A DNA stretch of 39,579 nucleotides from Pleurobrachia bachei (Eukaryota; Ctenophora; Tentaculata; Cydippida; Pleurobrachiidae), in NCBI GenBank assembly GCA_000695325.1, contig AVPN01000511.1, positions 1-39,579 of the forward strand, in the 5' to 3' direction. Below, piece by piece: positions 1 to 12,430 of this stretch. Position 1 is the stretch's first letter; each line of letters starts with the position of its first letter. The notes beneath the pieces are model-generated. The model was not told the origin of the DNA and did no database searches. It saw only the letters and a list, made by a program, of their open reading frames with translations. The position numbers and the translations under genes are program-made.

Positions 1-2120
1 AGCTCAGCCTGTTTCGCATCAAGTTGTGCCTGTGCTTGGTTCTTGGACTCTAACGCATCTTCTAACCGCCTCTCTTGTATCGCCAGGTTAGCTTTCAGGG
101 GTAGAACCTCCTTGTTAATTGAGTAGTAGGCACTCATTGCTTTGGTCCATGCACACAGACCAGCCACATTACCACACACCTGTGGGGAATAATAACAGTT
201 TTAGCAACGAGCTGGAATCTGCTTTCCAGCTGTAGTACTCAAGGTGATTTTCTAACCTTCCATTTTCTTTATCAAAAGTGTTGCCAGGTAAAGACATTCC
301 ATTTCGTTTCTAAAATTAGACATTACCACGGACATGAAAGACTTGGAATCACACAGAGCTCGGTGAATAGAAAGTGTGTTTAAGATTAAAACACTAGATT
401 GGCAGGGTAGACTTTCTTCTACTTCGTGATTGAGATTTAACTAACTCTAAGTATAGATCTGAGCTCACGACTGTCAATAATTTTCCCACGAACTCCCTGA
501 CTGACAGCTCGCCTTCCCTTTTTGGTGCAATTTAAAGCTGTCAGACATTAAACGTACAAGAACTCGTATGATTAATGCAAATCGGAATATGTCAGCTTCA
601 ATCACGTCATACCTTTTTTTGCCTAGTTAGACCATGTTTCGCCCCCCCCCCCACGAATCATACAAATGTAAATAGAGGGGGTTAGAACAAACCTTTTTAG
701 CTATTTCCAGGGTGTAGTCAGGCATATCAAAGTAGGGTTCTAACAACTCCACCACCTCATCATTTATGGTGTCCTTATTGAAGTTCTGTAGTGACTGTAG
801 GAAGTTACCCCCACTCAACATCCTCTGAGAGTGGCTCCAACTCGGCTTCACACACGGCCTATCCGGGTCCATCTCCACATGCTCCAGGGATTTACCCAGC
901 AGTATCAGCACACAGTCACTAATCCTCATGATGAGGTGGGGCGGTTTGGGGAGCTTCCTCACTGTGGCTATATCCGCAGGTTTTATAGTCAGGAGGGCCG
1001 CCTCGGCTTCAGCTAGAGCTGGTTTTGCTGCCTCTAACTTCTGTTCTGCTGTTGCCTTGTCTAGAGAGATGCTATCAAAGATTGCCTGGGCTTTGTCTTT
1101 GATTTTCTGGACCTCCTGTTTTGCCACTTCTGCTGCCTCCGCCTGTTTGGTAACATCTTCCAGCACCTTCTCTGCCTTTGCACTGGATACAGCGAGTTCT
1201 TTCTCCTTGCCCACCAGCTCTACTGACAACTGAGCTACTGACTCACTTGCCTCGTTCAACTTGTCTAGACCTGTCAGTGGGGGGTACTTTTTACGAAGCT
1301 ATCATGATCATGTATTTAGACGGCTAGTGACTTATAGCCGTGTATTAATTTCAAAATCTCTTGCTGATATGTGTACCTGTGTTCATGCGTTGTGCCATGT
1401 CTTGTTTCTGTTTGCATTTCTCCGAATAGATCTCCTTGTAGTTGGCTATGAAGGAAAGATAGCTCTTTGGAGTCACGTGGGTGGACCTCCGGAATCGCTC
1501 AAAGTAATTGACACATGCCTCTGCTACTCCATCGTGGATATACCTGGGAGAGAGAACGTGCCATTATAGGAAAGTGCATGAATATACCGCGGCTGGGAGA
1601 GGGGAATTAGGAACTTTGGGGTAAAATAACTTTGACCACCATGCACTTTGTTACAGCTATAGTCATTGTCGACCTATATAGAGTTGTTTCTGTATTGGCT
1701 ATCGATTAATGATTTAATATACTAATATTAGGTCATCCAGTATTGATTGTCGTTTGGCTTTTATGGAAAAATAATTTGAGATAGAGCAAAATGGACTTCA
1801 CCACTGTTTTTCTCGTGCAATTTTAGATTGGAATATGATGCCTGATAATGGTATATGATTGTTCTCGGTTCCTACCCGGCTATTTTCTCTACCCTACTCT
1901 TGTTGCTGCTGCACGGGGTTACCAATGTTCTTTAAACGCTGCTGGAAGAAAACTGGTACAGTTTCTTCAGCTCCCGTAGTGCTCAATCGATAGGCAATTG
2001 TCGCAGGATGAGATATGTTTGCGATTTTGATCTCTACGGGTTGACTTGTATCCTCTAGAACGGTAAATGTAGCATCAAAAAGCGAAAAAGTGCAAAAAAT
2101 GGGGTCTGCTTTACGGGTAC
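1..2120 (-). repeat. DNAH5/8: Stalk duplication unit 1: dynein exons 52-54, reaching the window edge
   Basis: Contains exon 52 (1377-1543), exon 53 (693-1270) and exon 54 (1-179, open at the edge). From about 791 to 2120 it is identical or nearly so to 2910-4239. From 1 to about 790 it differs from 2121-2909 at many positions, in exons mostly synonymous. Position 1 is exactly the base at which unit 2 begins, so the window (perhaps the contig) starts at the duplication boundary. Exon 54 would continue coiled coil 2 beyond the window. Confidence 0.92.
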
Positions 2121-5100
2121 AGCTCAGCCTGTTTCGCATCAAGTTGTGCCTGTGCTTGGTTCTTGGACTCCAACGCATCCTCTAACCGTCTCTCTTGTAT
2201 CGCCAGGTTAGCTTTGAGGGGTAGAACCTCCTTGTTGATTGAGTAGTAGGCACTCATTGCTTTGGTCCATGCACACAGACCTGCCACATTACCACACACC
2301 TGGAAATAACAGAATTTTAGCAACGAGGAGGAATCTAATGCTTTTCAGCTGTAGTACTCAAGGGGATTTTCTAACCTTCCATTTTCTTTATCAAAAGTGT
2401 TTTCAGGTAAAGACATTTCGTTTCTAAAATTAGACATTACCACGGACATGAAAGACTTTACAAATGTCGAGGGGTGAATAGAACGTATGTACCCCCTACC
2501 CAATTAGTAAAACACTAGATTGGCAGCCGTCGTGGCAGCCGTCGTGGTTGAGAATTTAACTAACTCTAAGTATAGATCTGAGCTCACGGCTATCAGTATA
2601 CTGTTCCCACGAGCTCCCTGACTAGTGTACCCCATTTCTCTTGACAGCTAGCCTTCCCTTTTTGGTGCAATTTAAAGCTGTCAGACATTAAACGTACAAG
2701 AACTCGTATGATTAATGCAAATCGGAATATGTCAGCTTCAATCACGTCATACCTTTTTTTGCCTACCCCCCCCGAATCATACAAAAGTAAAGAGAGGGGG
2801 TTAGAAAAAACCTTTTTAGCTATTTCCAGAGTATAGTCAGGCATATCAAAGTAGGGTTCTAACAGCTCCACAACCTCATCATTAATGGTATCCTTATTGA
2901 AGTTCTGTAGCGACTGTAGGAAGTTACCCCCACTCAACATCCTCTGAGAGTGGCTCCAACTCGGCTTCACACACGGCCTATCCGGGTCCATCTCCACATG
3001 CTCCAGGGATTTACCCAGCAGTATCAGCACACAGTCACTAATCCTCATGATGAGGTGGGGCGGTTTGGGGAGCTTCCTCACTGTGGCTATATCCGCAGGT
3101 TTTATAGTCAGGAGGGCCGCCTCGGCTTCAGCTAGAGCTGGTTTTGCTGCCTCTAACTTCTGTTCTGCTGTTGCCTTGTCTAGAGAGATGCTATCAAAGA
3201 TTGCCTGGGCTTTGTCTTTGATTTTCTGGACCTCCTGTTTTGCCACTTCTGCTGCCTCCGCCTGTTTGGTAACATCTTCCAGCACCTTCTCTGCCTTTGC
3301 ACTGGATACAGCGAGTTCTTTCTCCTTGCCCACCAGCTCTACTGACAACTGAGCTACTGACTCACTTGCCTCGTTCAACTTGTCTAGACCTGTCAGTGGG
3401 GGGTACTTTTTACGAAGCTATCATGATCATGTATTTAGACGGCTAGTGACTTATAGCCGTGTATTAATTTCAAAATCTCTTGCTGATATGTGTACCTGTG
3501 TTCATGCGTTGTGCCATGTCTTGTTTCTGTTTGCATTTCTCCGAATAGATCTCCTTGTAGTTGGCTATGAAGGAAAGATAGCTCTTTGGAGTCACGTGGG
3601 TGGACCTCCGGAATCGCTCAAAGTAATTGACACATGCCTCTGCTACTCCATCGTGGATATACCTGGGAGAGAGAACGTGCCATTATAGGAAAGTGCATGA
3701 ATATACCGCGGCTGGGAGAGGGGAATTAGGAACTTTGGGGTAAAATAACTTTGACCACCATGCACTTTGTTACAGCTATAGTCATTGTCGACCTATATAG
3801 AGTTGTTTCTGTATTGGCTATCGATTAATGATTTAATATACTAATATTAGGTCATCCAGTATTGATTGTCGTTTGGCTTTTATGGAAAAATAATTTGAGA
3901 TAGAGCAAAATGGACTTCACCACTGTTTTTCTCGTGCAATTTTAGATTGGAATATGATGCCTGATAATGGTATATGATTGTTCTCGGTTCCTACCCGGCT
4001 ATTTTCTCTACCCTACTCTTGTTGCTGCTGCACGGGGTTACCAATGTTCTTTAAACGCTGCTGGAAGAAAACTGGTACAGTTTCTTCAGCTCCCGTAGTG
4101 CTCAATCGATAGGCAATTGTCGCAGGATGAGATATGTTTGCGATTTTGATCTCTACGGGTTGACTTGTATCCTCTAGAACGGTAAATGTAGCATCAAAAA
4201 GCGAAAAAGTGCAAAAAATGGGGTCTGCTTTACGGGTACGTTCGAAAACGTCGATAAATCGCTTTTTAAAGTCAACCAATCACATAATTGGTTTCACTAC
4301 GTCTTAGAACTGATTTAGAACTACTTTTTACTGCAGAGGTTTTGGTATCAAGCCAATCCTGAGGAGACCCGGAAGCGAAAGTTTCTAATTTTGACCAAAA
4401 ATTTTTGACGGCCCATTGCTCAGTGACAAAATAAAGATAGGATATTTTATTACATCTTAAACGACAGATAATTGTCCAATGAACAAGCTATTGCCTGGGC
4501 TTTGTCTTTGATTTTCTGGACCTCCTGTTTTGCCACTTCGGCTGCCTCCGCCTGTTTAGTAACATCTTCCAGCACCTTCTCTGCCTTTGCGGAGGAAACA
4601 GCCAGCTCCTTCTCCTTACCCACCAGCTCTACTGACAACTGAGCTACTGACTCACTTGCCTCGTTCAACTTGTCTAGACCTGTCAGTGGGGGGTACTTTT
4701 TACGAAGCTATCATGATCATGTATTTAGACGGCTAGTGACTTATAGCCGTGTATTAATTTCAAAATCTCTTGCTGATATGTGTACCTGTGTTCATGCGTT
4801 GTGCCATGTCTTGTTTCTGTTTGCATTTCTCCGAATAGATCTCCTTGTAGTTGGCTATGAAGGAAAGATAGCTCTTTGGAGTCACGTGGGTGGACCTCCG
4901 GAATCGCTCAAAGTAATTGACACATGCCTCTGCTACTCCATCGTGGATATACCTGGGAGAGAGAACGTGCCATTATAGGAAAGTGCATGAATATACCGCG
5001 GCTGGGAGAGGGGAATTAGGAACTTTGGGGTAAAATAACTTTGACCACCATGCACTTTGTTACAGCTATAGTCATTGTCGACCTATATAGAGTTGTTTCT

Positions 5101-8100
5101 GTATTGGCTATCGATTAATGATTTAATATACTAATATTAACTAATATTACAATTCGACTCACCCCATAGAGTAGACTATTTGCTCCTTGATATCGTCACT
5201 GCATTGGATCTCAAAGCTAGACAGGAAGTGTTTCGCCACTGCGATCAGGGCATCCTTAGGCCACCGTGCGAACCAGTCCATGGTACACCCTGATATGAGG
5301 CCCGGGAATTTGAGGGCTCGGTTCCTGAATTTCTCCCCAACAGGAGAGAAACACAGCACAATGTGGAGGTTTTTCCGGGCCCGTGATAGGAAATACTCGT
5401 AGAGATTCTCCGGAGTTGGCGGGTGTCGGGGCATCTCTTTCTTCATTACTGGAATCAATTCCTGAGGGGTGTCAGCTAGTCTGTAGTCAACGTAAGTTAT
5501 GACTATAGAACAATCAACGAAATACATAAAGCGAAATACACGTCAGACAATCCCTTAAAACTTAGTTTGATTAACGTCGAAGTTTGTTGATTGTATTATG
5601 CTCCAGAGTGGTTTTGTCCTAAAATAGCTCTGCATTTGCCCTACTGCTACTACCACTTACTACCAGTGGTAGTACCACTAAGTGTTTTGTAAGACAAAAT
5701 TCACAACCCCACCCCATATATGTTTTCGAGAGCGTTATATAACAAAGAGCTATTTAAACACTCAGACATCATGAGAACCATTTAGTTCTTTTTTAGAAGA
5801 CATAATTTGTGATCAAAGAGAGCGAATTTTCTACTCTCGAAATCTAAATGTTCAGGTGATTTTGTTTCAAAACTCTTTTCTTTGATTTAGAACAGTGTGA
5901 GTCCTACTATTTCTTGTTATGTTCTAACGCCGTCTTTACATTTGTAAACACAGTTAAGCTAGTCCTACTACTTCCTACTAACCTGCTGTATCTCGTCTAT
6001 CTCGTCTCGGGCGAACAAGTTGGACACCTCACCGCTACTCAGAATGTTATTCAGGTACTCCAGGAACGCCTCGTCCTTGATATCATTATCAGTGAAAATG
6101 AAGCTCATCGGCACTCCCTGCAGTCCGGTAGCCCGGTATAGGATCTTCAGGTCATCCATTAGATTGCTAGAATTGTATGACCTGCAGGTAGGAAGAGGTG
6201 GTTATTGCTGTGTTGATAACTAGATAACTAGCGTCTTGGCAAGGAAGGGGTAACTTGGTAACTGCAAATAAACAGCTGGATTTACCCGTGCTACCTTGAC
6301 CCTCAGCAAAAATAGTCTTGAAAAATCTATCCCTCTCTCTTTCCCTCTCTCCCTCTCTCTCTCTCCCCCTCCTGTCAGAGCTATTTTCCTGACAGCTCCC
6401 CCCACTGCACTCACCTAGTTAAAGTTATCTGGAATGTTTTATAACCAGCAATAAAGGAAGCCAGTTTTGTCAGGGATTGTTTCCCACTTCCTCCCACACC
6501 AACCAACAAGGCATTTCCACGGGGAGTTTGGAGAATTCTTGAAATCTGAAATCCACGAGGTAAAATAAATTGCTATGTATACAGCGAGATGATCAGGGTG
6601 ATGTGAGGACTAAATTGGGGACTAGATTGAGGACTAAACTAAGTGGTTACCTACCTTAACAAGATGAGTCATGGCATCCTGGAAGAACACCAAATCCAAG
6701 GCAGCACCCCGGACACTTTCATTATACTGTTCCATGAACATGAATAGCCGACTCTCCAACTGGGCAAAGTCTTTAATTGGCTCGTAGATGCTGGGCGCAT
6801 CAAAATCAGCATCATCTGGCTCATCTCCGATTATCTCGGGGGCATCCCGTAGAAAACTGACAAACCAATCATCCTCTGTAACGTACTGAACGTAGTCCCC
6901 TCCTAGGTCGTCCTCTACAACATTTGACATGGCCCTTCTAAACCATGTCATATCTTCTGGATTAGTAAACCGATCCGCAATGACCCTGGTACTCTCGTGC
7001 TTCCAGAGTTTCAAGATGGTCGCCTCATCACACGCTACCTCGGGAATGCAGCTCAACATACCCTCCCAGATTCTGCTGAGGTCACGGAGGTTGAAAATGT
7101 AGTGGAACTTGGCGGGTGTGGGAAGCATCTTGTTTTTGATGGCCTGCCAGAGTTTCCGGGTTAGAGGTACAATCTTCTCCATGAATGAGATCACTTCAGG
7201 AAGGAAGCCCCTCTCGGTGCAGTAGTAGCCACATCCTATCGTCTTGAAGATCTTGTCCATTGAGGCATTGGATGGGAGGCAGCAGTTGAAGATACTGAAG
7301 TGTCGCTTTAACCTAAGAAGAGAGAAAGTGAGTAGAGAAGGAAATGGGGAATCTACTATTTACCATCCTTGCACCAATTAGAGGGCTTTTCCAACAGTAT
7401 AACCATTTGAATTGTTCATATTTTCAATTTTATTCTAACGGAAACCGGGAAACAGTGTCAAGCGACTCGAATAACTAGATGAATCTTTTGCAGAAGTTTG
7501 CCCATGGAACTAGGGGGGTTATAGTTGTTGTTCTGTCTCACTTTGATTCAATAACTATAACACCTGGTTATACTGTTTGAGAAGAAGCCCTCCCTATTGG
7601 TTGCCTAGCTAGACTCTGTTTCGTGCGGTATGACATAACAGCCTATATTGGTCCCTCGAGGCGAAGATTTAATCAATTTGAACTGCAATGTAAATGCAGT
7701 TTGTGCAGATCACAACTGCTATCAGCTAGATAACGATACGGATTAAAAGCTCAGACTTCCTTTCTTCTAGTTAACTAGTGGCCACGGGGAAGAGATCTCA
7801 GTGATAGATCTCAGTGATGAGTTCGTAGTTCAGTAGTTTTTCACCCCGCAACAAGTCTGAGTGAAGAAATATCTACACAACACATATTGTCAACCTACTG
7901 AACAACTGAACAGTTGCTACAGAACAACTAAACAACTGAACCTACCTCTGGGGGATATCGTTCCTCCCTCCACCAGGTTGTACCTACCTCTGGGGGATAT
8001 CGTTCCTCCCTCCACCAGGTTGTACCTACCTCTGGGGGATATCGTTCCTCCCTCCACCAGGTTGTACCTACCTCTGGGGGATATCGTTCCTCCCTCCACC

Positions 8101-11100
8101 AGGTTGTACCTACCTCTGGGGGATATCGTTCCTCCCTCCACCAGGTTGTACCTACCTCTGGGGGATATCGTTCCTCCCTCCACCAGGTTGTACCTACCTC
8201 TGGGGGATATCGTTCCTCCCTCCACCAGGTTGTACCTACCTCTGGGGGATATCGTTCCTCCCTCCACCAGGTTGTACCTACCTCTGGGGGATATCGTTCC
8301 TCCCTCCACCAGGTTGTACCTACCTCTGGGGGATATCGTTCCTCCCTCCACCAGGTTGTACCTACCTCTGGGGGATATCGTTCCTCCCTCCACCAGGTTG
8401 TACCTACCTCTGGGGGATATCGTTCCTCCCTCCACCAGGTTGTACCTACCTCTGGGGGATATCGTTCCTCCCTCCACCAGGTTGTACCTACCTCTGGGGG
8501 ATATCGTTCCTCCCTCCACCAGGTTGTACCTACCTCTGGGGGATATCGTTCCTCCCTCCACCAGGTTGTACCTACCTCTGGGGGATATCGTTCCTCCCTC
8601 CACCAGGTTGTACCTACCTCTGGGGGATATCGTTCCTCCCTCCACCAGGTTGTACCTACCTCTGGGGGATATCGTTCCTCCCTCCACCAGGTTGTACCTA
8701 CCTCTGGGGGATATCGTTCCTCCCTCCACCAGGTTGTACCTACCTCTGGGGGATATCGTTCCTCCCTCCACCAGGTTGTACCTACCTCTGGGGGATATCG
8801 TTCCTCCCTCCACCAGGTTGTATCATTGCAGCCATGAAGAACATGTCCGTTATTGTGGTGAAATCACCGATCTTCTCCAAACTGTAGAACCCACTCGTCT
8901 CCATCAGCTGCCTCACTATCTCGTTGGTGATCTGGTCTCCCCACTCGTTAATGATGGGCATATTGATGTCATCCACAAATACAGTCATCTTCTTGCCAGC
9001 CGGGGGTCCATAGGTGTTACCCATCCTTTTATCTACAAATGCCTCGACCGTTCTCTGAAAGGAAGGGTAGATTACGGGTTAAATGAGGAAGTAGGGGGCT
9101 AGAACATAACTGTATAACCACAAAAAATCGCCCGTTTCTTTTGTTATTAAGCTCTCCACAATATTGGATGGAACACAAGATTTATTTGACGTTATAACCA
9201 GATGTGAATTGTGAAAGACTCCACCGCAGCTAGCAGCTTTTATAGCTGCATAACCAGGTCGTAGCCCACTAGAAATTCAGCAAGAAGATTTTCTAAAGAA
9301 TCAATAGTACCTGGAAGAGGTATGGTGTTGTAGCTGAACTGAAGTTAAACGCCTTGAACAGCTTGGACTCGGGTGCGTCTTTCACCACACGAGATCCGAA
9401 ACTTTTCAGAATTACGGTCTTGGCGGTACCCTGCTCTCCTATTAGTAGGACGGCCTTGTTTTGCTTGTGCAATGTCTCGATTAGGAAGTTCATACGGGTA
9501 TTATCCACGTTGGGCACTAGAATTGAGGAGTATTCGGGACAGTGATCCTTGGGATATTCGTATTGTTCCACCCTTTCCAGCCAGTGCTGCCAGACACCTG
9601 CAGGGGAGGATGTTAATATTCGAGTTATCTGGAATACTACTGTTGGGAGGGTTTTTGGGGGAAATGTGCCAAGAAATCTTTGTCCCTATTTTAGACTGTA
9701 AAACCTTTTAGTTTAACTGGTTTTAAAAACTCAAAGAAATCTTGTTTGACCTCAGCAACGAAAATCGGGATTCCCTCTACGTCAATGGAAAGGAGTATGG
9801 ATAGATATATTTTATTATCGGGGAAAGATAGAATTGGGAGAAAAAGAAGAAATACATTAAATGATAAGGTTGACAAGCTATTATAGTAGTTAAAGTTGAG
9901 CTCGGTATTTTTGTCAAGGAGCAACCACGTACAAACATTTCATTTCATTTTATTTTCCCTGCCCGGGTGAAATCGAGGAAGTTTTTTATCTATTTGGTAA
10001 ATGGAGGTCCGCGGACTGTGGTATTTACCTTTGTCATTAACAACAAACTCGAACATGGTCGTTCCGGCTGGGTGTTTGTTAAAGGGTGGCAGGTCTACAT
10101 TAGAACACCTATCCACCATGTACTCCTCCATTCGGACCCTATCCTCCAGCTCTAGAAGGGCCCCCAGGGACCACATCATGGCGAACACAAAGAGACGACC
10201 AAGGTGCTCTGCTGACAGCTGGGCTATCTCCTCTCGGCCTGAGTTGGGGTCTTGCTTCACAGGGATCAGACCTTCCAGAATATCAACCGCCTGGGGGAGG
10301 GGGAGTGGTTAAAGAATGGTCCTGCTACTGTTACATTCCAAAGAAAGTGTTGTATAACTATTAAATTATGCATTGTCGTCATTTCGTTGTTATACGGTGA
10401 GTCTCACTCTATAACCAAGAATTACATTTTAATTCATTTTCTAATCCGTTTAGATGCGACGTCTAAAAGGATTAAGGAGCTTCTTGTATGATCTTTAAAT
10501 CAAACTCGAAGGTTCGATTTCAGAAGACAATAATCTACAAAATAGTGCATTCCCCAATTAATAATCTTTAACCCCAGCACTGCAGTGCTTTTAGACTACC
10601 TTGACTAATAAGGTTTCAGAAATAACTTTGTTTGAAGCTGAATTTCTTTGTGTCAGACCTCCACTAATGTATTGTGGGTGGTCAACTATCTAATTAGTCA
10701 CGTGGGTGGTCAACTAAGCTATAAATAAGTCACGTGGGTGGTCCCTTCCTTTGTGTGTGTTTGGTTTATAAATACCAAACAGAAACATGGGACTGACAGA
10801 TTCTGACGAACCGATCAAAGATCTCATAAAAACTTGCTTTGTATTGGTAGGGGTTTGTTTCAGAGGTTAGAAATATTTAACCAATTATTGATTGCTCCTA
10901 CCTGTTTGATATAGTTGCACTCGAGGGTCTCCATTTTAGGGGTGAGGTTCTGCCACACGTAGGTGTACACGTTACTAAAGTTTGCCTCGAACAGGGGCAT
11001 TAGCACGTTCCTCTCGGTGAGGGGCCGGTGGTTCAACCATCCCTCCAGGATAGGGTGCCAATCTAGTGCACTGCTGCTCATATACACCATACCGTTACGA

Positions 11101-12383
11101 GATACAGTAGCAGGGGAGGCGTTGTCAATGTTGTGGGGTTCGAACACGATCTTGCAGTTGGGGGCCATGGGGATCCTGTCACCGTTAGCCAGGGTCAGGG
11201 TCTTATTATCGTCTAGTACAGAGTTGAGGTTCTCAATCCAGATGGCATCCACGGGACCGTCCAGGACCAGCCACACGTGATCCCCTTTCTTGGTTTTTAG
11301 GGTTTTCCTCCATAGAGTGGAGAAAATACCATCAGTCCAGTCATTTGTGGCAACATCGAGACGACCAAACATCTGTGAAGATAACGTAGTGGTAACTAGG
11401 GGTAACTAAGGGCCGGTGACTAGGTAACATATATAGTTAACTAGGTGACTATACTATACTGCTAGGTAACTACTACTTACCTGTGGAGCAGTGATTGCCT
11501 TGGGGTTCATCCTCAGTTCCTTGGTGGGGGCCCCGCACGCCGTCATGGCCTTCATCAGGATATGGATGCACACCGTTTTACCAGCCCCCGAGGGTCCCAG
11601 TGCCATCATACCATGTCGGACACGCTGTGTCTCAAACAGTTGGATGAGTTTTAACACCCAGGGTTCATGGTACACCAACTTCTCCTCGGCACACTGGGTC
11701 TTGATGGCACCCTCCAGGTCAGGATATCCTGCAGGGGGTCAGGGCCGGGTCAGACTAGGGTATATCATAAACTAGGTTGGGGCAGGGGGGTCAAGCTATG
11801 GTATTTGAACGAGTTAATGTGTCTGCATCCAAAATTAGGGTGGGTTATTGAGTCTGCATCCCACCATTATGCAGTATTGGAGTAGTGATACCACTGTTAG
11901 GTATTATAGAGTAGAGTCCCCAGTAGAGTGAGGGTTTTTAACGTTTTGACCCCACTCTCTACACTCTGAAGCCTCTCCTAAAAACCACCAAAGATTCTCC
12001 GTAGAGCGCTAGTTGGTGGTTAGTAGTGGCTGGTCTATAGTTTACCTGCAGTTCCAAGTGTGATGGCAGGGAAGAGATCGGCGATCAGGGACAGGAATAG
12101 AGGTTCATCTTCATCGACTAGTTTAGACAGGTTCATGTCTCTCAGCACCCTCATAACTAGAAGATATTGTGCAGGTTGTTAGGTTTACAGCTTGAATGTT
12201 GCGGAGCGCGGATACAGTCAGGCTACTCAAGCTATATATATATTTGCTGTTTTAAAAACCAGGTCAATTCTTACCAATCTTGCTCTCAGGATCGGACGCA
12301 TTATCTCGCTTGTTTTGCCCGAGAGTCCTCAGCACTGAGAGGATATTCCTCAGACCGAAATCGTAATGCACCTAGAGAGAGAT

Positions 12384-12430
<47 letters not shown>

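Noticed and set aside
627-692. Extension of exon 53 past its donor in stalk unit 1
   Set aside because: The frame stays open by chance into the intron; the donor at 692-691 and the family sequence place the exon end at 693.
1261-1569. Plus-strand 102-codon open frame seen three times (also 3380-3688 and 4670-4978)
   Set aside because: Antisense to dynein exon 52 and its introns; it recurs only because the segment is duplicated.
5462-5527. Open frame upstream of exon 51 ([20 protein letters not shown])
   Set aside because: Phase and family spacing require acceptor cccctcag at 5461; this stretch is intron.
7917-8813. 298-codon minus-strand open frame ([14 protein letters not shown] repeats)
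   Set aside because: It is in a different frame from the dynein exon, starts within the array and has no conserved features; a repeat artefact.
7941-8822. CRISPR-like array
   Set aside because: The repeats are contiguous with no spacers, in animal DNA, and continuous with a dynein exon.
7861-9102. 413-codon plus-strand open frame with a 14-residue repeat ([14 protein letters not shown])
   Set aside because: It is the antisense of dynein exon 47 and of the 42-bp minisatellite. The open frame exists because 42 is divisible by three.
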